Assembly (NCBI GenBank): GCA_029261715.1
Contig: JAJDAT010000030.1
Location: 1-64,000 of the forward strand
Reading direction: 5' to 3'
DNA from: Nitrospinia bacterium
Lineage (GTDB): Bacteria > Nitrospinota > Nitrospinia > Nitrospinales > JAJDAT01
DNA length: 64,000 nt
The translations under genes and the position numbers were made by a program. Positions 45,125-54,276 of the stretch are shown piece by piece. Position 1 is the stretch's first letter. Each line of letters begins with the position of its first letter. The notes under the pieces are model-generated. The model ran no database searches. It saw nothing but the letters and a program-made list of their open reading frames with translations, and was not told the DNA's origin.

Positions 45125-46222
45125 TTAAGACATCAGTTTTTCGAAAAACCCCATATGTTTATTTTTAACGGCTTTCCCATCAATCTCTGCAAGCTCTTGA
45201 AACAACTCTTTTTGCTTTTTTGATAATTTCTTAGGAGTTTCGATCACTATTTGAAGCACTTGATCTCCTTTTCCTCGCCCCTGAATATGAGGTATTCCAA
45301 CACCAGGAATACGGTAGGTATTTCCCGATTGAGTTCCCTGTGGCAATGAAATAACTTTTGTTTTTCCTTCTTCTAATAGTGGCACTTCAATTTCCGCCCC
45401 TAAAGCGGCTTGAGAAAAAGAAATTGGAAGCCGGCAATAAAGATCATATTCCTCTCGGTGAAAAAATTCATGTGGCTGCATGTGAATAATCACATAAATA
45501 TCTCCAGGAGGTTCTCCATTTGGCCCTCTTTCTCCTTCTCCTCGAAGTCTCAATCTAGAACCGTTATCTACTCCGGCAGGAACATTTACAGAAATTTCTT
45601 TTGGTTTTAGCGTAGACCCTTGGCCTCGACAGTCGGAACAAGGACTGACAATCTTTTTCCCAGCTCCGTTACACGTAGGACAAGTTGTTTTAATGCTAAA
45701 AAAACCTTGTTGCTGGATAAATTGTCCAGAACCACGGCACATACCACATACTTGTGGAGAAGTTCCAGGCTTAGAACCGCTCCCTCTACACGTATCGCAC
45801 GATTCTCTTTTATTTATATTAACAGTTTTTTGGGTTCCAAAAGCGGCTTCTTCAAACTTTAATTTCAAATCAAGTCGCAAATCAGCTCCGGTAGATCTGG
45901 ACCTTCCCCCACCGCCGCCAAAAAAACCGTCAAAAATATCGCCAAAGCTAGAAAAGATATCATCGAAACCGCCTGGGCCGCCTCCCATACCTCGTCCTTT
46001 TAAACCCTCATGCCCAAATTGATCGTAAATTTGCCTTTTTTCTTGGTCTTTTAAAACATCATAGGCCTCAGCCGCTTCTTTAAACATTTCTTCAGCTTCA
46101 TTATCTCCCGGGTTTTTATCAGGATGATATTGCATCGCCAATTTTCTATAAGCTTTTTTAAGTTCAGTTTCATTTGCGTCTCTACCAACGCCTAAAATTT
46201 GATAAAAGTCTCTTTTCGACAT
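45125..46222 (-). CDS. dnaJ: chaperone DnaJ
   Basis: 365 aa from the ATG at 46222. Complete type I J-protein: J domain with '[16 protein letters not shown]' (HPD), Gly/Phe-rich region '[20 protein letters not shown]', and a zinc domain with four repeats 'CDTCRGSG', 'CGMCRGSG', 'CPTCNGAG', 'CSDCRGQG'. It delivers substrates to DnaK and stimulates ATP hydrolysis. It follows grpE by 64 bases. Confidence 0.96.
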   Translation of the reverse strand: MSKRDFYQILGVGRDANETELKKAYRKLAMQYHPDKNPGDNEAEEMFKEAAEAYDVLKDQEKRQIYDQFGHEGLKGRGMGGGPGGFDDIFSSFGDIFDGFFGGGGGRSRSTGADLRLDLKLKFEEAAFGTQKTVNINKRESCDTCRGSGSKPGTSPQVCGMCRGSGQFIQQQGFFSIKTTCPTCNGAGKKIVSPCSDCRGQGSTLKPKEISVNVPAGVDNGSRLRLRGEGERGPNGEPPGDIYVIIHMQPHEFFHREEYDLYCRLPISFSQAALGAEIEVPLLEEGKTKVISLPQGTQSGNTYRIPGVGIPHIQGRGKGDQVLQIVIETPKKLSKKQKELFQELAEIDGKAVKNKHMGFFEKLMS

Positions 46223-46286
46223 AAACAATCCAATTCGGAGTCAATTTTACCGGCTCGTAGAACAAACGCGCCGATCATCTTCAACA

Positions 46287-46898
46287 TTATCCAGCTTTAG
46301 CAACTTTTACTTTAACCGGTTTTAACAACTTATCCTTAAACATATATCCGGGTTCTAATTCTTCTATAACGACATTATCCTGCTCTGGGTTTTCGGCGGG
46401 AACAGTCATACAAGCTTCATCCGTACTAGGATTAAACTTTCTTCCTACAGCTTTAATTGGCTCGACGCCATTCCCCTCCAATTCCTTACTAAACTGACCT
46501 ATCGTCATATCAAGACCCTGTTTCAAACTTGCAAAGTCATCGCTATTCTTAGCCGACCCAGAGGCTCTTTTTAAGTTATCTAAAATTGGAACTAACTGGG
46601 AAAATAATTTTGCTTTAGCTTGATCAAGCTTACCTTCATTTTCCCTTTGTAATCGCTGTCTAATTTCTTCCGTTTCAGCGCTTTTAGCTTTATAAGCGGC
46701 TATGTATTCTCGTAGCCTCTTATCTTTTTCTTCAGCTTCGTCTTTTAATTTTTTGACATAGCTAGGGACCTGCTCTTCCATCTCTACATCGCCGTCAGAA
46801 TCATCTTCATTCACCCAATGTCGTTTATCATTTACGGTAAAATTTGAAGCTTCTTGATTTTCGTTTTCTTCTTCTTTTTCTTTTTCTACATCTGCCAT
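46287..46898 (-). CDS. grpE: nucleotide exchange factor GrpE
   Basis: 203 aa from the ATG at 46898, which has AGGAGAGG five bases upstream; an earlier in-frame ATG lacks a site. A highly acidic N-terminus ('EKEKEEENENQE') leads to a long coiled coil and the beta domain: 'LFSQLVPILDNLKRA', 'GLDMTIGQFSKELEGNGVEPI', 'GRKFNPSTDEACM', 'EELEPGYMFKDKLLKPVKVKVAK'. It releases ADP from DnaK. Between dnaK and dnaJ, but separated from dnaK by a terminator hairpin. Confidence 0.93.
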   Translation of the reverse strand: MADVEKEKEEENENQEASNFTVNDKRHWVNEDDSDGDVEMEEQVPSYVKKLKDEAEEKDKRLREYIAAYKAKSAETEEIRQRLQRENEGKLDQAKAKLFSQLVPILDNLKRASGSAKNSDDFASLKQGLDMTIGQFSKELEGNGVEPIKAVGRKFNPSTDEACMTVPAENPEQDNVVIEELEPGYMFKDKLLKPVKVKVAKAG

Positions 46899-46980
46899 AT
46901 ACGAACCTCTCCTAAAATCATATACATCGTATGTGGGAATCAAAATTCAGGGGATCGTTTTGTTCCAGAAAAAACAATGA

Positions 46981-47005
46981 CCGCGCCGAAAATAACTCGG
47001 CGCGG
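46981..47005 (-). terminator. terminator or attenuator between dnaK and grpE
   Basis: CCGCGCCGA and TCGGCGCGG form a 9-base-pair GC-rich stem with a 7-base loop; on the minus strand it is followed by TCATTGTTTTTTC. It lies 17 bases past the dnaK stop and should reduce read-through into grpE-dnaJ. Confidence 0.8.
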
Positions 47006-47021
47006 CCTAAAGTTAAACTTG

Positions 47022-48971
47022 TTACTTTTTGCTAATATCCTCGAACTCAGCATCAACAACATCGTCATTAGACGTCTTGTTTTCAGCCTCCCCTTCTGCA
47101 GGAGGAGCATCCGCAGAACCATCGGCTCCACCAGCTGCCTCAGCTCCATCTGGATTAGCGCCATCGGCGTCTTGAGTTTGCGAATACATTGACGAAGCAA
47201 CTTTATGAGAGGCTTGAGTCAACTTCTCAATTTGTTCTTTCATTTTCTCTTCGTCATCGCTTTCTAAAGCGGTTTTGGCTTCAGCAATAGCCGCTTCAGA
47301 CTCTTTAACTTCATCTTCAGAAAGCTTCTCTTTATTCTCAGTGAGAGTCTTTTCAAAGTTATAAACTAAAGAATCTAGTTGGTTTTTCAAGTCAATCATC
47401 TCGCGACGTTTTTTATCCGACTCTGCGTTTGACTCTGCATCTTTAACCATATTCTCAATATCATCATCGCTCAAACCAGTAGAGTCTGTAATGGTAATTT
47501 TTTGTTCTTTATTCGTCCCTTTGTCTTTTGCAGAAACGTTTAAAATACCATTTGCGTCGATATCAAAAGTAACTTCAACCTGCGGAACTCCACGAGGCGC
47601 TGGTGGTATACCATCCAAATGAAATTTTCCTATAGATCGATTGTCTTTTGCCATTTCCCGTTCACCTTGGAGGATATTAATTTCCACGCTAGGCTGGTTA
47701 TCTGCCGCAGTTGAAAATGTTTCGGCTTTTTTCGTAGGAATGGTAGTATTTCTTTCGATTAGTTTAGTAGTTACTCCACCTAAAGTTTCTATCCCTAAAG
47801 ACAAAGGAGTAACATCTAGTAATAAAATATCTTTTACGTCGCCAGATAATACGCCCGCTTGAACAGCAGCGCCTAAAGCTACAACTTCGTCTGGATTAAC
47901 ACCGCGATGCGGCTCTTTACCAAATAATCCTTTAACCATCTCCTGAACCTTAGGAACACGAGTAGATCCACCAACCAAAACAGCTTCAGTAATTTGGCTC
48001 GCTTCAAGACTTGAATCCGACAAAGCTTTCTTGCACGGCTCTAAACTTCTTTGCAATAAATCATCGATCATAGATTCGAATTTAGCTCTGGAAATTTTCA
48101 TTCCCAAATGCTTAGGGCCTGCAGCGTCTGCTGTTATAAACGGAAGGTTGACTTCAGTTTCGTTTACTGTAGACAATTCCATTTTAGCTTTTTCGGCTGC
48201 CTCTTTTAATCTTTGTAAAGCCATCGTGTCTTTAGAAAGATCAATTCCCTGCTCTTTCTTAAACTCAGTAATTAACCAATCGATAACTTTTTGGTCCAAG
48301 TTATCGCCGCCTAAATGAGTATCACCATTAGTGGCTTTAACTTCGACAACGTTATCTCCTACTTCTAGAATTGATACGTCAAAAGTACCGCCGCCAAAGT
48401 CATAAACAGCTATCATTTGGTCGTTTTTCTTATCTAATCCGTAAGCTAACGCAGAAGCCGTTGGTTCGTTAATAATACGTTTAACCTCTAAGCCTGCGAT
48501 CTTGCCAGCATCTTTGGTTGCTTGTCTCTGAGCGTCATTAAAATAAGCGGGTACTGTAATTACTGCTTCGGTAACTGATTCGCCTAAATATGCTTCCGCA
48601 GATTTTTTCAGCTTTTGCAAAATCATAGCTGAAATCTCAGGAGCCGAATATTGTTTTCCATTCGCTTCAATCTTAATGTCGTTTTTGTCTCCCTTAACAA
48701 CCTTGTAAGGCACCATTTTCATCTCTTCAGAGACTTCTTCAAACGACCGGCCCATAAACCGTTTTACGGAAAAAATTGTATTTTCCGGATTGGTTATTGC
48801 TTGTCTTTTAGCAACTTGCCCAACTAAAATTTCTCCATCTTTAGTGAAAGCCACTACCGAGGGGGTAGTTTGGTTTCCTTCTTCATTTACAATTACTTTG
48901 GGTTCATTGCCTTCCATTACAGCTACAACAGAATTCGTGGTTCCCAAGTCAATTCCGACAATCTTTCCCAT
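47022..48971 (-). CDS. dnaK: chaperone DnaK (Hsp70)
   Basis: 649 aa from the ATG at 48971 (GAGGAG nine bases upstream). '[16 protein letters not shown]' begins the nucleotide-binding domain; '[36 protein letters not shown]', '[16 protein letters not shown]' and the linker '[20 protein letters not shown]' are standard. The C-terminus is Ala/Gly/Asp-rich and ends '[10 protein letters not shown]'. First gene of the set, transcribed from a sigma-70-like promoter at 49032-49060; no CIRCE element was found. Confidence 0.97.
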   Translation of the reverse strand: MGKIVGIDLGTTNSVVAVMEGNEPKVIVNEEGNQTTPSVVAFTKDGEILVGQVAKRQAITNPENTIFSVKRFMGRSFEEVSEEMKMVPYKVVKGDKNDIKIEANGKQYSAPEISAMILQKLKKSAEAYLGESVTEAVITVPAYFNDAQRQATKDAGKIAGLEVKRIINEPTASALAYGLDKKNDQMIAVYDFGGGTFDVSILEVGDNVVEVKATNGDTHLGGDNLDQKVIDWLITEFKKEQGIDLSKDTMALQRLKEAAEKAKMELSTVNETEVNLPFITADAAGPKHLGMKISRAKFESMIDDLLQRSLEPCKKALSDSSLEASQITEAVLVGGSTRVPKVQEMVKGLFGKEPHRGVNPDEVVALGAAVQAGVLSGDVKDILLLDVTPLSLGIETLGGVTTKLIERNTTIPTKKAETFSTAADNQPSVEINILQGEREMAKDNRSIGKFHLDGIPPAPRGVPQVEVTFDIDANGILNVSAKDKGTNKEQKITITDSTGLSDDDIENMVKDAESNAESDKKRREMIDLKNQLDSLVYNFEKTLTENKEKLSEDEVKESEAAIAEAKTALESDDEEKMKEQIEKLTQASHKVASSMYSQTQDADGANPDGAEAAGGADGSADAPPAEGEAENKTSNDDVVDAEFEDISKK

Positions 48972-49031
48972 GATTGCTGACTCCTCAAATTTTTTATTCA
49001 TTTCAAAAATTACATATTTTCAGTCAAAGTG

Positions 49032-49060
49032 TTCATAAGATTTAAAAAAAACGATGTCAA
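49032..49060 (-). promoter_or_regulatory. dnaK promoter (TTGACA -17- TATGAA)
   Basis: On the minus strand TTGACA (49060-49055) and TATGAA (49037-49032) are 17 bases apart, about 60 bases before the dnaK start. It resembles a housekeeping promoter more than a sigma-32 site. Confidence 0.6.
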
Positions 49061-49172
49061 GTAATGGAGACTTTTTTTCATCATTTTTTAATTACGACTA
49101 TTTTTTTGACGATAATATTTGATAAGATAAAGCTATAACTAATGAGAAACTAAACTTATTTGGGTATTAATT

Positions 49173-49571
49173 ATGTCTGGACAAAAGAATGATCGAGAGT
49201 TTACCCGGGTCCCTATTAATATAAGGGTCGAATTATCTTACGATGGAAAAACAATAACCTCTAATAATTGCCAGGACGTAAGCATGAATGGCGTTTATGT
49301 CATTTCGGAAGATAAGTTTAAAGAAAATTCATCTTGCGATGTCACATTACTCGTTAGCAAGGATGAAAAAACCAGCGAGGAAATAAAAGCTCAAGGGCAC
49401 ATTGAGCGAGTTACAGAAAATGGAATGGCGATTAAGTTTTTAGGAATTGAAATGGAAAGCTATGACAAGTTGTACGAATTGATTGTCTTTAACTCTACTA
49501 GTTCCGAACAAATGGAAAAAGAATTCCAAGAGCATGTTGGACTAAAAAAAAGGAATGAAAACGATAAATAA
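49173..49571 (+). CDS. PilZ-domain protein
   Basis: 132 aa. 'REFTRVPINIRVELSYDG' supplies the arginine pair and 'CQDVSMNGVYVISEDKF' the D/NxSxxG c-di-GMP motif; 'GHIERVTENGMAIKFLGIE' finishes the beta barrel. It should bind c-di-GMP as a stand-alone adaptor. The C-terminus is charged and helical. It is convergent with a chemotaxis-like cluster, which suggests a role in surface or motility behaviour. Confidence 0.85.
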   Translation: MSGQKNDREFTRVPINIRVELSYDGKTITSNNCQDVSMNGVYVISEDKFKENSSCDVTLLVSKDEKTSEEIKAQGHIERVTENGMAIKFLGIEMESYDKLYELIVFNSTSSEQMEKEFQEHVGLKKRNENDK

Positions 49572-49588
49572 TTAAGAAAACCTTTTAA

Positions 49589-50029
49589 TTATGATCGTTT
49601 TTGGACGGATACAACAAAAGACTGGTCGCCGTAACAAAAAACTGCCTTAGCAACCTCTGTACTATCGGAAATATATAATTGGTGATCGGTTATTGCACAA
49701 GCTGGTAATGACAATTGACACTGTTGATGTTCTGGCAATAACCCCTTGATGTTACCTCCCACCATATTTGTTAACTCTCCCAAGGCGTCTTGAATCTCTT
49801 CCATTGAAGCTTTTGCTTCTTCAATTCCAAACATTACAGAAGCGGCTCTTCTAGCGACTGAAGCTGAACAGTGGATTGAAATTGTCCCATTCCAAGCGCC
49901 AGTAATCTGAATAAATCCCAACAAGGTCTTTTCAATTTCAGAGGATTTAAATACATCGGTCGTTTCAACTTCAATTTCCAATATCGATTGCCAGACTTCT
50001 TTTGTATATTGAATAATTTCAGCTTCCAT
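49589..50029 (-). CDS. cheX: CheX-like chemotaxis phosphatase
   Basis: 146 aa. The CheC/CheX/FliY-type catalytic helix is 'IQDALGELTNMVGGNIKGLLP' with the E-x2-N pair at about 85-88. 'TGAWNGTISIHCSASVARRAASVMFG' is the preceding sheet. It dephosphorylates CheY-P. It is the last gene of a cheY-cheB-cheR-cheX run and starts 5 bases after the cheR stop. Confidence 0.83.
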   Translation of the reverse strand: MEAEIIQYTKEVWQSILEIEVETTDVFKSSEIEKTLLGFIQITGAWNGTISIHCSASVARRAASVMFGIEEAKASMEEIQDALGELTNMVGGNIKGLLPEHQQCQLSLPACAITDHQLYISDSTEVAKAVFCYGDQSFVVSVQKRS

Positions 50030-50034
50030 AGTTC

Positions 50035-50856
50035 TTAAGTTCCTATTTTATAACAACCTGCCTGAGGAAATTGGACTCGAACAAATTTATCGTCTAAATT
50101 TAAAGTAGTTTCTGCCGCACCTAAAAACATATAACCATCTGGTTTCAATAATTGCCTAATATTACCCAATATTTTCTTTTTAGTCTGAACATCAAAATAG
50201 ATAAGAACATTACGCATCATTACGATATCCATTTTAGGCATAATAGGCCATCTCTCCGCTAAATTAACTTGGCGAAAGTCTATTTGCTTTCTAAATTCAG
50301 GCTTTACCCTCCATGTCATATTTTCTCTTTGAAAATACTTTACCAAAAGCATCGCCGGCAACCCTCGATTAACCTCTAGCTGAGAGTAAATCCCTTCCCT
50401 GCATCTAGTAAGCATTTCAGTAGAAAGGTCACTTGCAATAAAGGTAAACTTCCAATTAATTAACTCGGGAAAGTTTTCTCGTAGCAACATAAGAATCGTA
50501 TAAGGTTCTTGACCGCTCGAGCTAGCTCCACACCATAAACTCAACGTCTTTTCCTTAGCTCTAATCTTCATCATTTCAGGAATGACAATTTTTTTAAGAG
50601 CCTCAAAGGGATGTAAATCTCTAAAAAACGAGGTTTCATTGGTCGTCATTGCATCTACAACTTTTTGGGCAAATGGACCTCTTGACTGGAGCTTGAGCTT
50701 TTGGACTAATTCTTCAATAGTCTTTAGACCTTCTGAATTTACCAGCGGCCACATCCTCGACTCAACCAAATATTCTTTTCCTGGCTCCAGAATAATGGCT
50801 GAACGCTCTTTTATTAACTTTCTAATAAAATCAAAGTCATTGGGATTAATGGCCAT
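50035..50856 (-). CDS. cheR: chemotaxis methyltransferase CheR
   Basis: 273 aa. N-terminal helical CheR domain ('DFDFIRKLIKERSAIIL'), then the SAM-binding domain with 'TTNETSFFRDLHPFEALKK', 'LSLWCGASSSGQEPYTILMLL', 'FIASDLSTEMLTRCREGIYSQLEV' and 'MDIVMMRNVLIYFD'. It methylates glutamates of chemoreceptors. No receptor or cheA gene is in the window. Confidence 0.93.
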   Translation of the reverse strand: MAINPNDFDFIRKLIKERSAIILEPGKEYLVESRMWPLVNSEGLKTIEELVQKLKLQSRGPFAQKVVDAMTTNETSFFRDLHPFEALKKIVIPEMMKIRAKEKTLSLWCGASSSGQEPYTILMLLRENFPELINWKFTFIASDLSTEMLTRCREGIYSQLEVNRGLPAMLLVKYFQRENMTWRVKPEFRKQIDFRQVNLAERWPIMPKMDIVMMRNVLIYFDVQTKKKILGNIRQLLKPDGYMFLGAAETTLNLDDKFVRVQFPQAGCYKIGT

Positions 50857-50897
50857 ATAAAAACCTTTAAAAAATCAAAACCCTATTTTGCTTAATA

Positions 50898-51518
50898 TTA
50901 AGTCAATATTCCACTTGGAAATATTTTAAGAAGTATCTCATCTGTTAGCTGTTTCAAAGGTAATACCTTATGAGCCAGTCCAGATTGCGCTACCTGTCCC
51001 GGCATACCCCAAACAACGCTAGTACTTTTATCTTGAACCATTACTTGGCCGCCAACTCTTCGAACTTCTTCGCAACCTTTAAGTCCATCTTTTCCCATAC
51101 CTGTCAAAACTACAGCTAATGTGTTTGCTCCATAAAGATTCGCTACTGATCGAAACAAGACATCCACTGCTGGCCTGCATGAATTTTCTGGGGGGTCTTG
51201 ATTTAAACCCAGAAGAGGTTCAGAGGCGCTCCTTTTTAAAACCATATGGTAGTCACCAGGAGCTAAATAAGCAGTACCTTTTTCTAGAGTATCGCCTTCT
51301 TTTGCTTCGACTATTCTGATATTAGAAATATCATTAAGCCTTTCAGCTAACCTTTTTGTAAAGCTTGCCGGCATATGTTGGACAATTACAACCGGAACGG
51401 ATAAGTTTTTTGGGAAAGGCTCTAAAAGCTTTTGCAAGGCATCGGGGCCCCCTGTAGAAGATCCAATGGCAAGGACGTCGATTTTCTTTTTATTCTCGCG
51501 GCCTTTAAAACCAACCAT
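50898..51518 (-). CDS. cheB: CheB-type methylesterase lacking a receiver domain
   Basis: 206 aa, catalytic domain only. Ser in 'LAIGSSTGGPDALQ', His in 'VIVQHMPASFTKRLAERL' and Asp in 'LTGMGKDGLKGCEEVRRVGG' form the triad. Canonical CheB has an N-terminal receiver; here the frame starts right at the catalytic domain, and a separate CheY lies upstream. It removes or deamidates receptor methyl esters. Its control must come from other proteins, perhaps the neighbouring CheY. Confidence 0.9.
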   Translation of the reverse strand: MVGFKGRENKKKIDVLAIGSSTGGPDALQKLLEPFPKNLSVPVVIVQHMPASFTKRLAERLNDISNIRIVEAKEGDTLEKGTAYLAPGDYHMVLKRSASEPLLGLNQDPPENSCRPAVDVLFRSVANLYGANTLAVVLTGMGKDGLKGCEEVRRVGGQVMVQDKSTSVVWGMPGQVAQSGLAHKVLPLKQLTDEILLKIFPSGILT

Positions 51519-51693
51519 CTATAGAAATTCCGCTCTAACCCAACTTATTTCGCGCTTTAACAAACTTAAAATCGACTCAGTCAACTAACTTGTTACAATT
51601 TGACTGTAAAAATAGGGAAAATAATTACATACATTAACAGAAATCGTTATTCATAATAACTAAAAAACCATAAAAAGAACATACTTCGCTTTA

Positions 51694-52065
51694 TTAAGTG
51701 TTTATAACTCCTAACAAAGCTAATTTCTCTCTAATTATGTCTTTAGTAAACGGTTTCATTACATATTCGTTAGCGCCAGCCTCTAAAGCTTTAATTACCT
51801 GGGACATCTCTGTTTCAGTTGTAACCATCATCAGGAGCATGTCGTTATAGGCTGCATCTTTTCGAACCTCACAAACAAATTCATACCCATTCATTTCAGG
51901 CATATTCCAATCGACTAGGGCTATCTCAACTTTCCCAACTTCCTTGAGACGTTCTACTGCTTGACGACCATTACCGGCTTCAAATATCTCAAAGCCCATT
52001 TCTTTCAACATCTTCCCTAGAATCAAGCGAATTGCTTTGGAATCATCAATTACCAGAGCCCGCAC
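51694..52065 (-). CDS. cheY: CheY-like single-domain response regulator
   Basis: 123 aa: acidic pair at 'LVIDDSKAIRLIL', phosphoacceptor Asp in 'IALVDWNMPEMNGYEFV', Thr in 'LLMMVTTETEMSQV' and Lys in 'EYVMKPFTKDII'. First gene of the che run; 175 bases separate it from cheB. It could signal to flagella, pili or another output. An AAGGAGGC ribosome site precedes the ATG. Confidence 0.93.
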   Translation of the reverse strand: MRALVIDDSKAIRLILGKMLKEMGFEIFEAGNGRQAVERLKEVGKVEIALVDWNMPEMNGYEFVCEVRKDAAYNDMLLMMVTTETEMSQVIKALEAGANEYVMKPFTKDIIREKLALLGVINT

Positions 52066-52243
52066 TGCTGCCTCCTTTTTTTGCCCATTAAATTATTCAC
52101 TATCGAGGCGAAACTTATAATATTTATTATAATCTAAAACTAAATCTTTGAAACTTTAATATTGTAACAAATTCTTAATAATCAACACGATTGTCACTAA
52201 AAAATCTTTTCACTAAAAGTAAATCTAATGACTAAAAAAAAGA

Positions 52244-52277
52244 CCCCTTCTCAAAGACCAATACGCCAGAGAAGGGG
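52244..52277 (-). terminator. terminator of the CODH-beta-family gene
   Basis: CCCCTTCTC and GAGAAGGGG pair across a 16-base loop; the minus strand continues TCTTTTTTTT. Good rho-independent terminator. Confidence 0.85.
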
Positions 52278-52356
52278 CATTTAAATCAGCCTAAAATCTT
52301 AGATAGACTTTTATTTTGCAAGTTCAGAGTAAGTTTCGCAAAAGCACTTCTTTAAC

Positions 52357-53076
52357 CTACTCAGCATTCTCATCTAAGCCAGTTTCTAATTCATGCATGA
52401 AAATATTTGTATCTTCTTTTTTAGGAATCTTAGCTTCTTCTTTTAACCTTTTAATCTCGGCCAATTCCTCAGACCCTTCAGGAGTTTTTGCCCAAGGAGT
52501 CAAACCTTCACTCAATTGCCGTTTTACTTCGGCAATAACGGATTCCAATTTTGAGCTATCAATATCGCGAAGCGAAAGTAATGCATCTTCATGACCATCA
52601 TAAGCGCACATGGCTACCGTATAACAATTCGTGTTAGCGCGAATCATCTTAAGGGTAATGTTCGCAAAATGGCAATGTAACCCAATAAATACCGCGCATT
52701 CGATTTTATTATGCATGATAGTTAAATTAGGGTGACATGGGTTGATAACTCTTTCAGGATCAATCTTAGGATAAATAGGCCGATAATCTGGCATTGTAAT
52801 TATATTCATCCCTGGGACCGCCGCTGCCAAATCTAGAGCTAGTTGAGCTTTATGCTTAGTATCTTCAGTCCAACCCCAAACAATCATTGGACCAGGATGT
52901 AGTGTTGGGTTTCTTCTCGTCAACAATTCCGTTGCCAAGGTTTCAATAGCTTTTTGCGTGGGAACATGTTCACCCTGTACAAGGTCATAACCAGAACCTT
53001 GTATCGGCTGGAATATACCCATAGCAGCAGCCGATGGTGGCAATAAACCTACGGGTCCGACTTCTAATTTTGGCAT
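52357..53076 (-). CDS. CO-dehydrogenase-beta-subunit-family protein (possible OFOR accessory subunit)
   Basis: 239 aa, cytosolic. 'GPVGLLPPSAAAMGIFQPIQGSGYDLVQGEHV', 'GPMIVWGWTEDTKHKAQLALDLAAAVPGMNI', 'CHPNLTIMHNKIECAVFIGLHCHFANITLKMIR' and 'YTVAMCAYDGHEDALLSLRDI' look like a conserved CODH/acetyl-CoA-synthase-type alpha/beta domain. Nitrite-oxidising bacteria that use the reductive TCA cycle carry homologues with 2-oxoacid:ferredoxin oxidoreductases; assignment as such an epsilon-like subunit is my inference. It is monocistronic, with its own terminator. The tail (from about 195) is Glu/Lys-rich. Confidence 0.6.
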   Translation of the reverse strand: MPKLEVGPVGLLPPSAAAMGIFQPIQGSGYDLVQGEHVPTQKAIETLATELLTRRNPTLHPGPMIVWGWTEDTKHKAQLALDLAAAVPGMNIITMPDYRPIYPKIDPERVINPCHPNLTIMHNKIECAVFIGLHCHFANITLKMIRANTNCYTVAMCAYDGHEDALLSLRDIDSSKLESVIAEVKRQLSEGLTPWAKTPEGSEELAEIKRLKEEAKIPKKEDTNIFMHELETGLDENAE

Positions 53077-53293
53077 TATTTCAAAACCTCAAAAAAAATT
53101 AACCGATAATGATGTCTTACTATATTAACTCGCAGAAAGACCAACTGAGCGGCCTAACCGATATTCGCTTTGAAAAACGTTCATAATATTATCATTCAAA
53201 ACCCCTGTCAATCTTAAAGTTACGGCTAAACCGACCAATTCATGGATGATTTTAAGATCTTATTTAAAAATTAAAGCTAATAAAACTTAAAAT

Positions 53294-53683
53294 CTACGCT
53301 TGCGGTAGGTGAGAAGCATGATGAAGCACCATCTTCCAATCTTCGCCAACCTTTTGAAACAAATTAGTTGCGAAAACTTTTGAAGCCTGAACCCCAGACA
53401 TTGTTATTGCAAATAAGTTCTCCTGACATCTAACCCAAGCAAAATCACCTGAAATTAAAGTCTCAACGTCTGACAACTTAATTTCCATATTGTCGGTGTT
53501 ATCAAAAATACCTTTCCAACTATTAATAATTGGTTCATAACCATGTATAGGAGGCCATCCAGGGTGGATGCAGCTTATTCGATCTAAATCACTCCAGACT
53601 TCTTTCATATTCGTCAAGCTTTGAGCGTTAAACGCATTATAAAAACCTTCATTCGCCGCTTTTGCTTCTTCATCTAGAGTCAT
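53294..53683 (-). CDS. SnoaL-like / NTF2-fold protein
   Basis: 129 aa: 'EGFYNAFNAQSLTNMKEVWSDLDRISCIHPGWPPIHGYEPIINSWKGIF' with 'HHASHLPQ' at the end is the SnoaL_3/DUF4440 pattern, a small cone-shaped ligand-binding fold. Function unknown. It ends the ccm transcript, 23 bases after the TlpA-like gene. Confidence 0.82.
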   Translation of the reverse strand: MTLDEEAKAANEGFYNAFNAQSLTNMKEVWSDLDRISCIHPGWPPIHGYEPIINSWKGIFDNTDNMEIKLSDVETLISGDFAWVRCQENLFAITMSGVQASKVFATNLFQKVGEDWKMVLHHASHLPQA

Positions 53684-53706
53684 TTATTTAATTTCAATAT
53701 TATTTT

Positions 53707-54276
53707 TTAATTTGGGGCATCATTTAACAAAAACTCTATCGCCTCCAATGTTTCAGGCGACGCCCAGTTTTTCGCGCCATCTACTTTTGCCGTAATATGT
53801 CCCGATCTGCTAACCACATAGGTTATCGGAATTGTGTGAGACTGATATAATCTTTCAGCCTGTCCTTCTTTATCCATTAAAACGGGGAAAGACAACTTTC
53901 GCTCTTCAATAAACCCTTCGACCCCTCCAGCCTTATCTATACTAACAGCTAAAACGGTAAAGCCCTGGGATCGGAACCTTCTATAAAGCTTTTCCAATGA
54001 TGGCATTTCTATTCGACATGGTACGCACCAGGTTGCCCAAAAATTAATTAAAATCACTTCACCACGATGGTCCTTTAAACTCTCACGGTTTCCTTTTAAA
54101 TTAACTAGCGAAAAATCAGGCGCCAAGAAACCGACTTCTGCCTTCACTTGATTTTTTAGCTTTTGAAGTTTAACTTGCGATAGCTCCAATGGCTCTTCAT
54201 TATAATGACTAACCAGAAAAAAAATCGCTAACGCAAATAGGAAAAAGTACAGGCCTATATACTTTTTAATTGGAAT
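53707..54276 (-). CDS. TlpA/ResA/CcmG-like thiol-disulfide oxidoreductase (probable ATT start)
   Basis: 189 aa if translation begins at ATT 54276. 'PDFSLVNLKGNRESL', 'ILINFWATWCVPCRIEMPSLEKL' (CxxC with the TlpA fold) and 'TIPITYVVSRSGHI' are clear. A TTG at 54189 is the first ordinary start, but upstream the frame encodes 'IPIKKYIGLYFFLFALAIFF', a signal anchor. AAAGGAG lies seven bases before the ATT, inside the end of ccmC, with an 11-base overlap. It would reduce apocytochrome disulfides for heme attachment. Confidence 0.88.
   Translation of the reverse strand: MPIKKYIGLYFFLFALAIFFLVSHYNEEPLELSQVKLQKLKNQVKAEVGFLAPDFSLVNLKGNRESLKDHRGEVILINFWATWCVPCRIEMPSLEKLYRRFRSQGFTVLAVSIDKAGGVEGFIEERKLSFPVLMDKEGQAERLYQSHTIPITYVVSRSGHITAKVDGAKNWASPETLEAIEFLLNDAPN

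Noticed and set aside
48972-49172. CIRCE element before dnaK
   Set aside because: No TTAGCACTC-N9-GAGTGCTAA inverted repeat; only a sigma-70-like promoter is visible.
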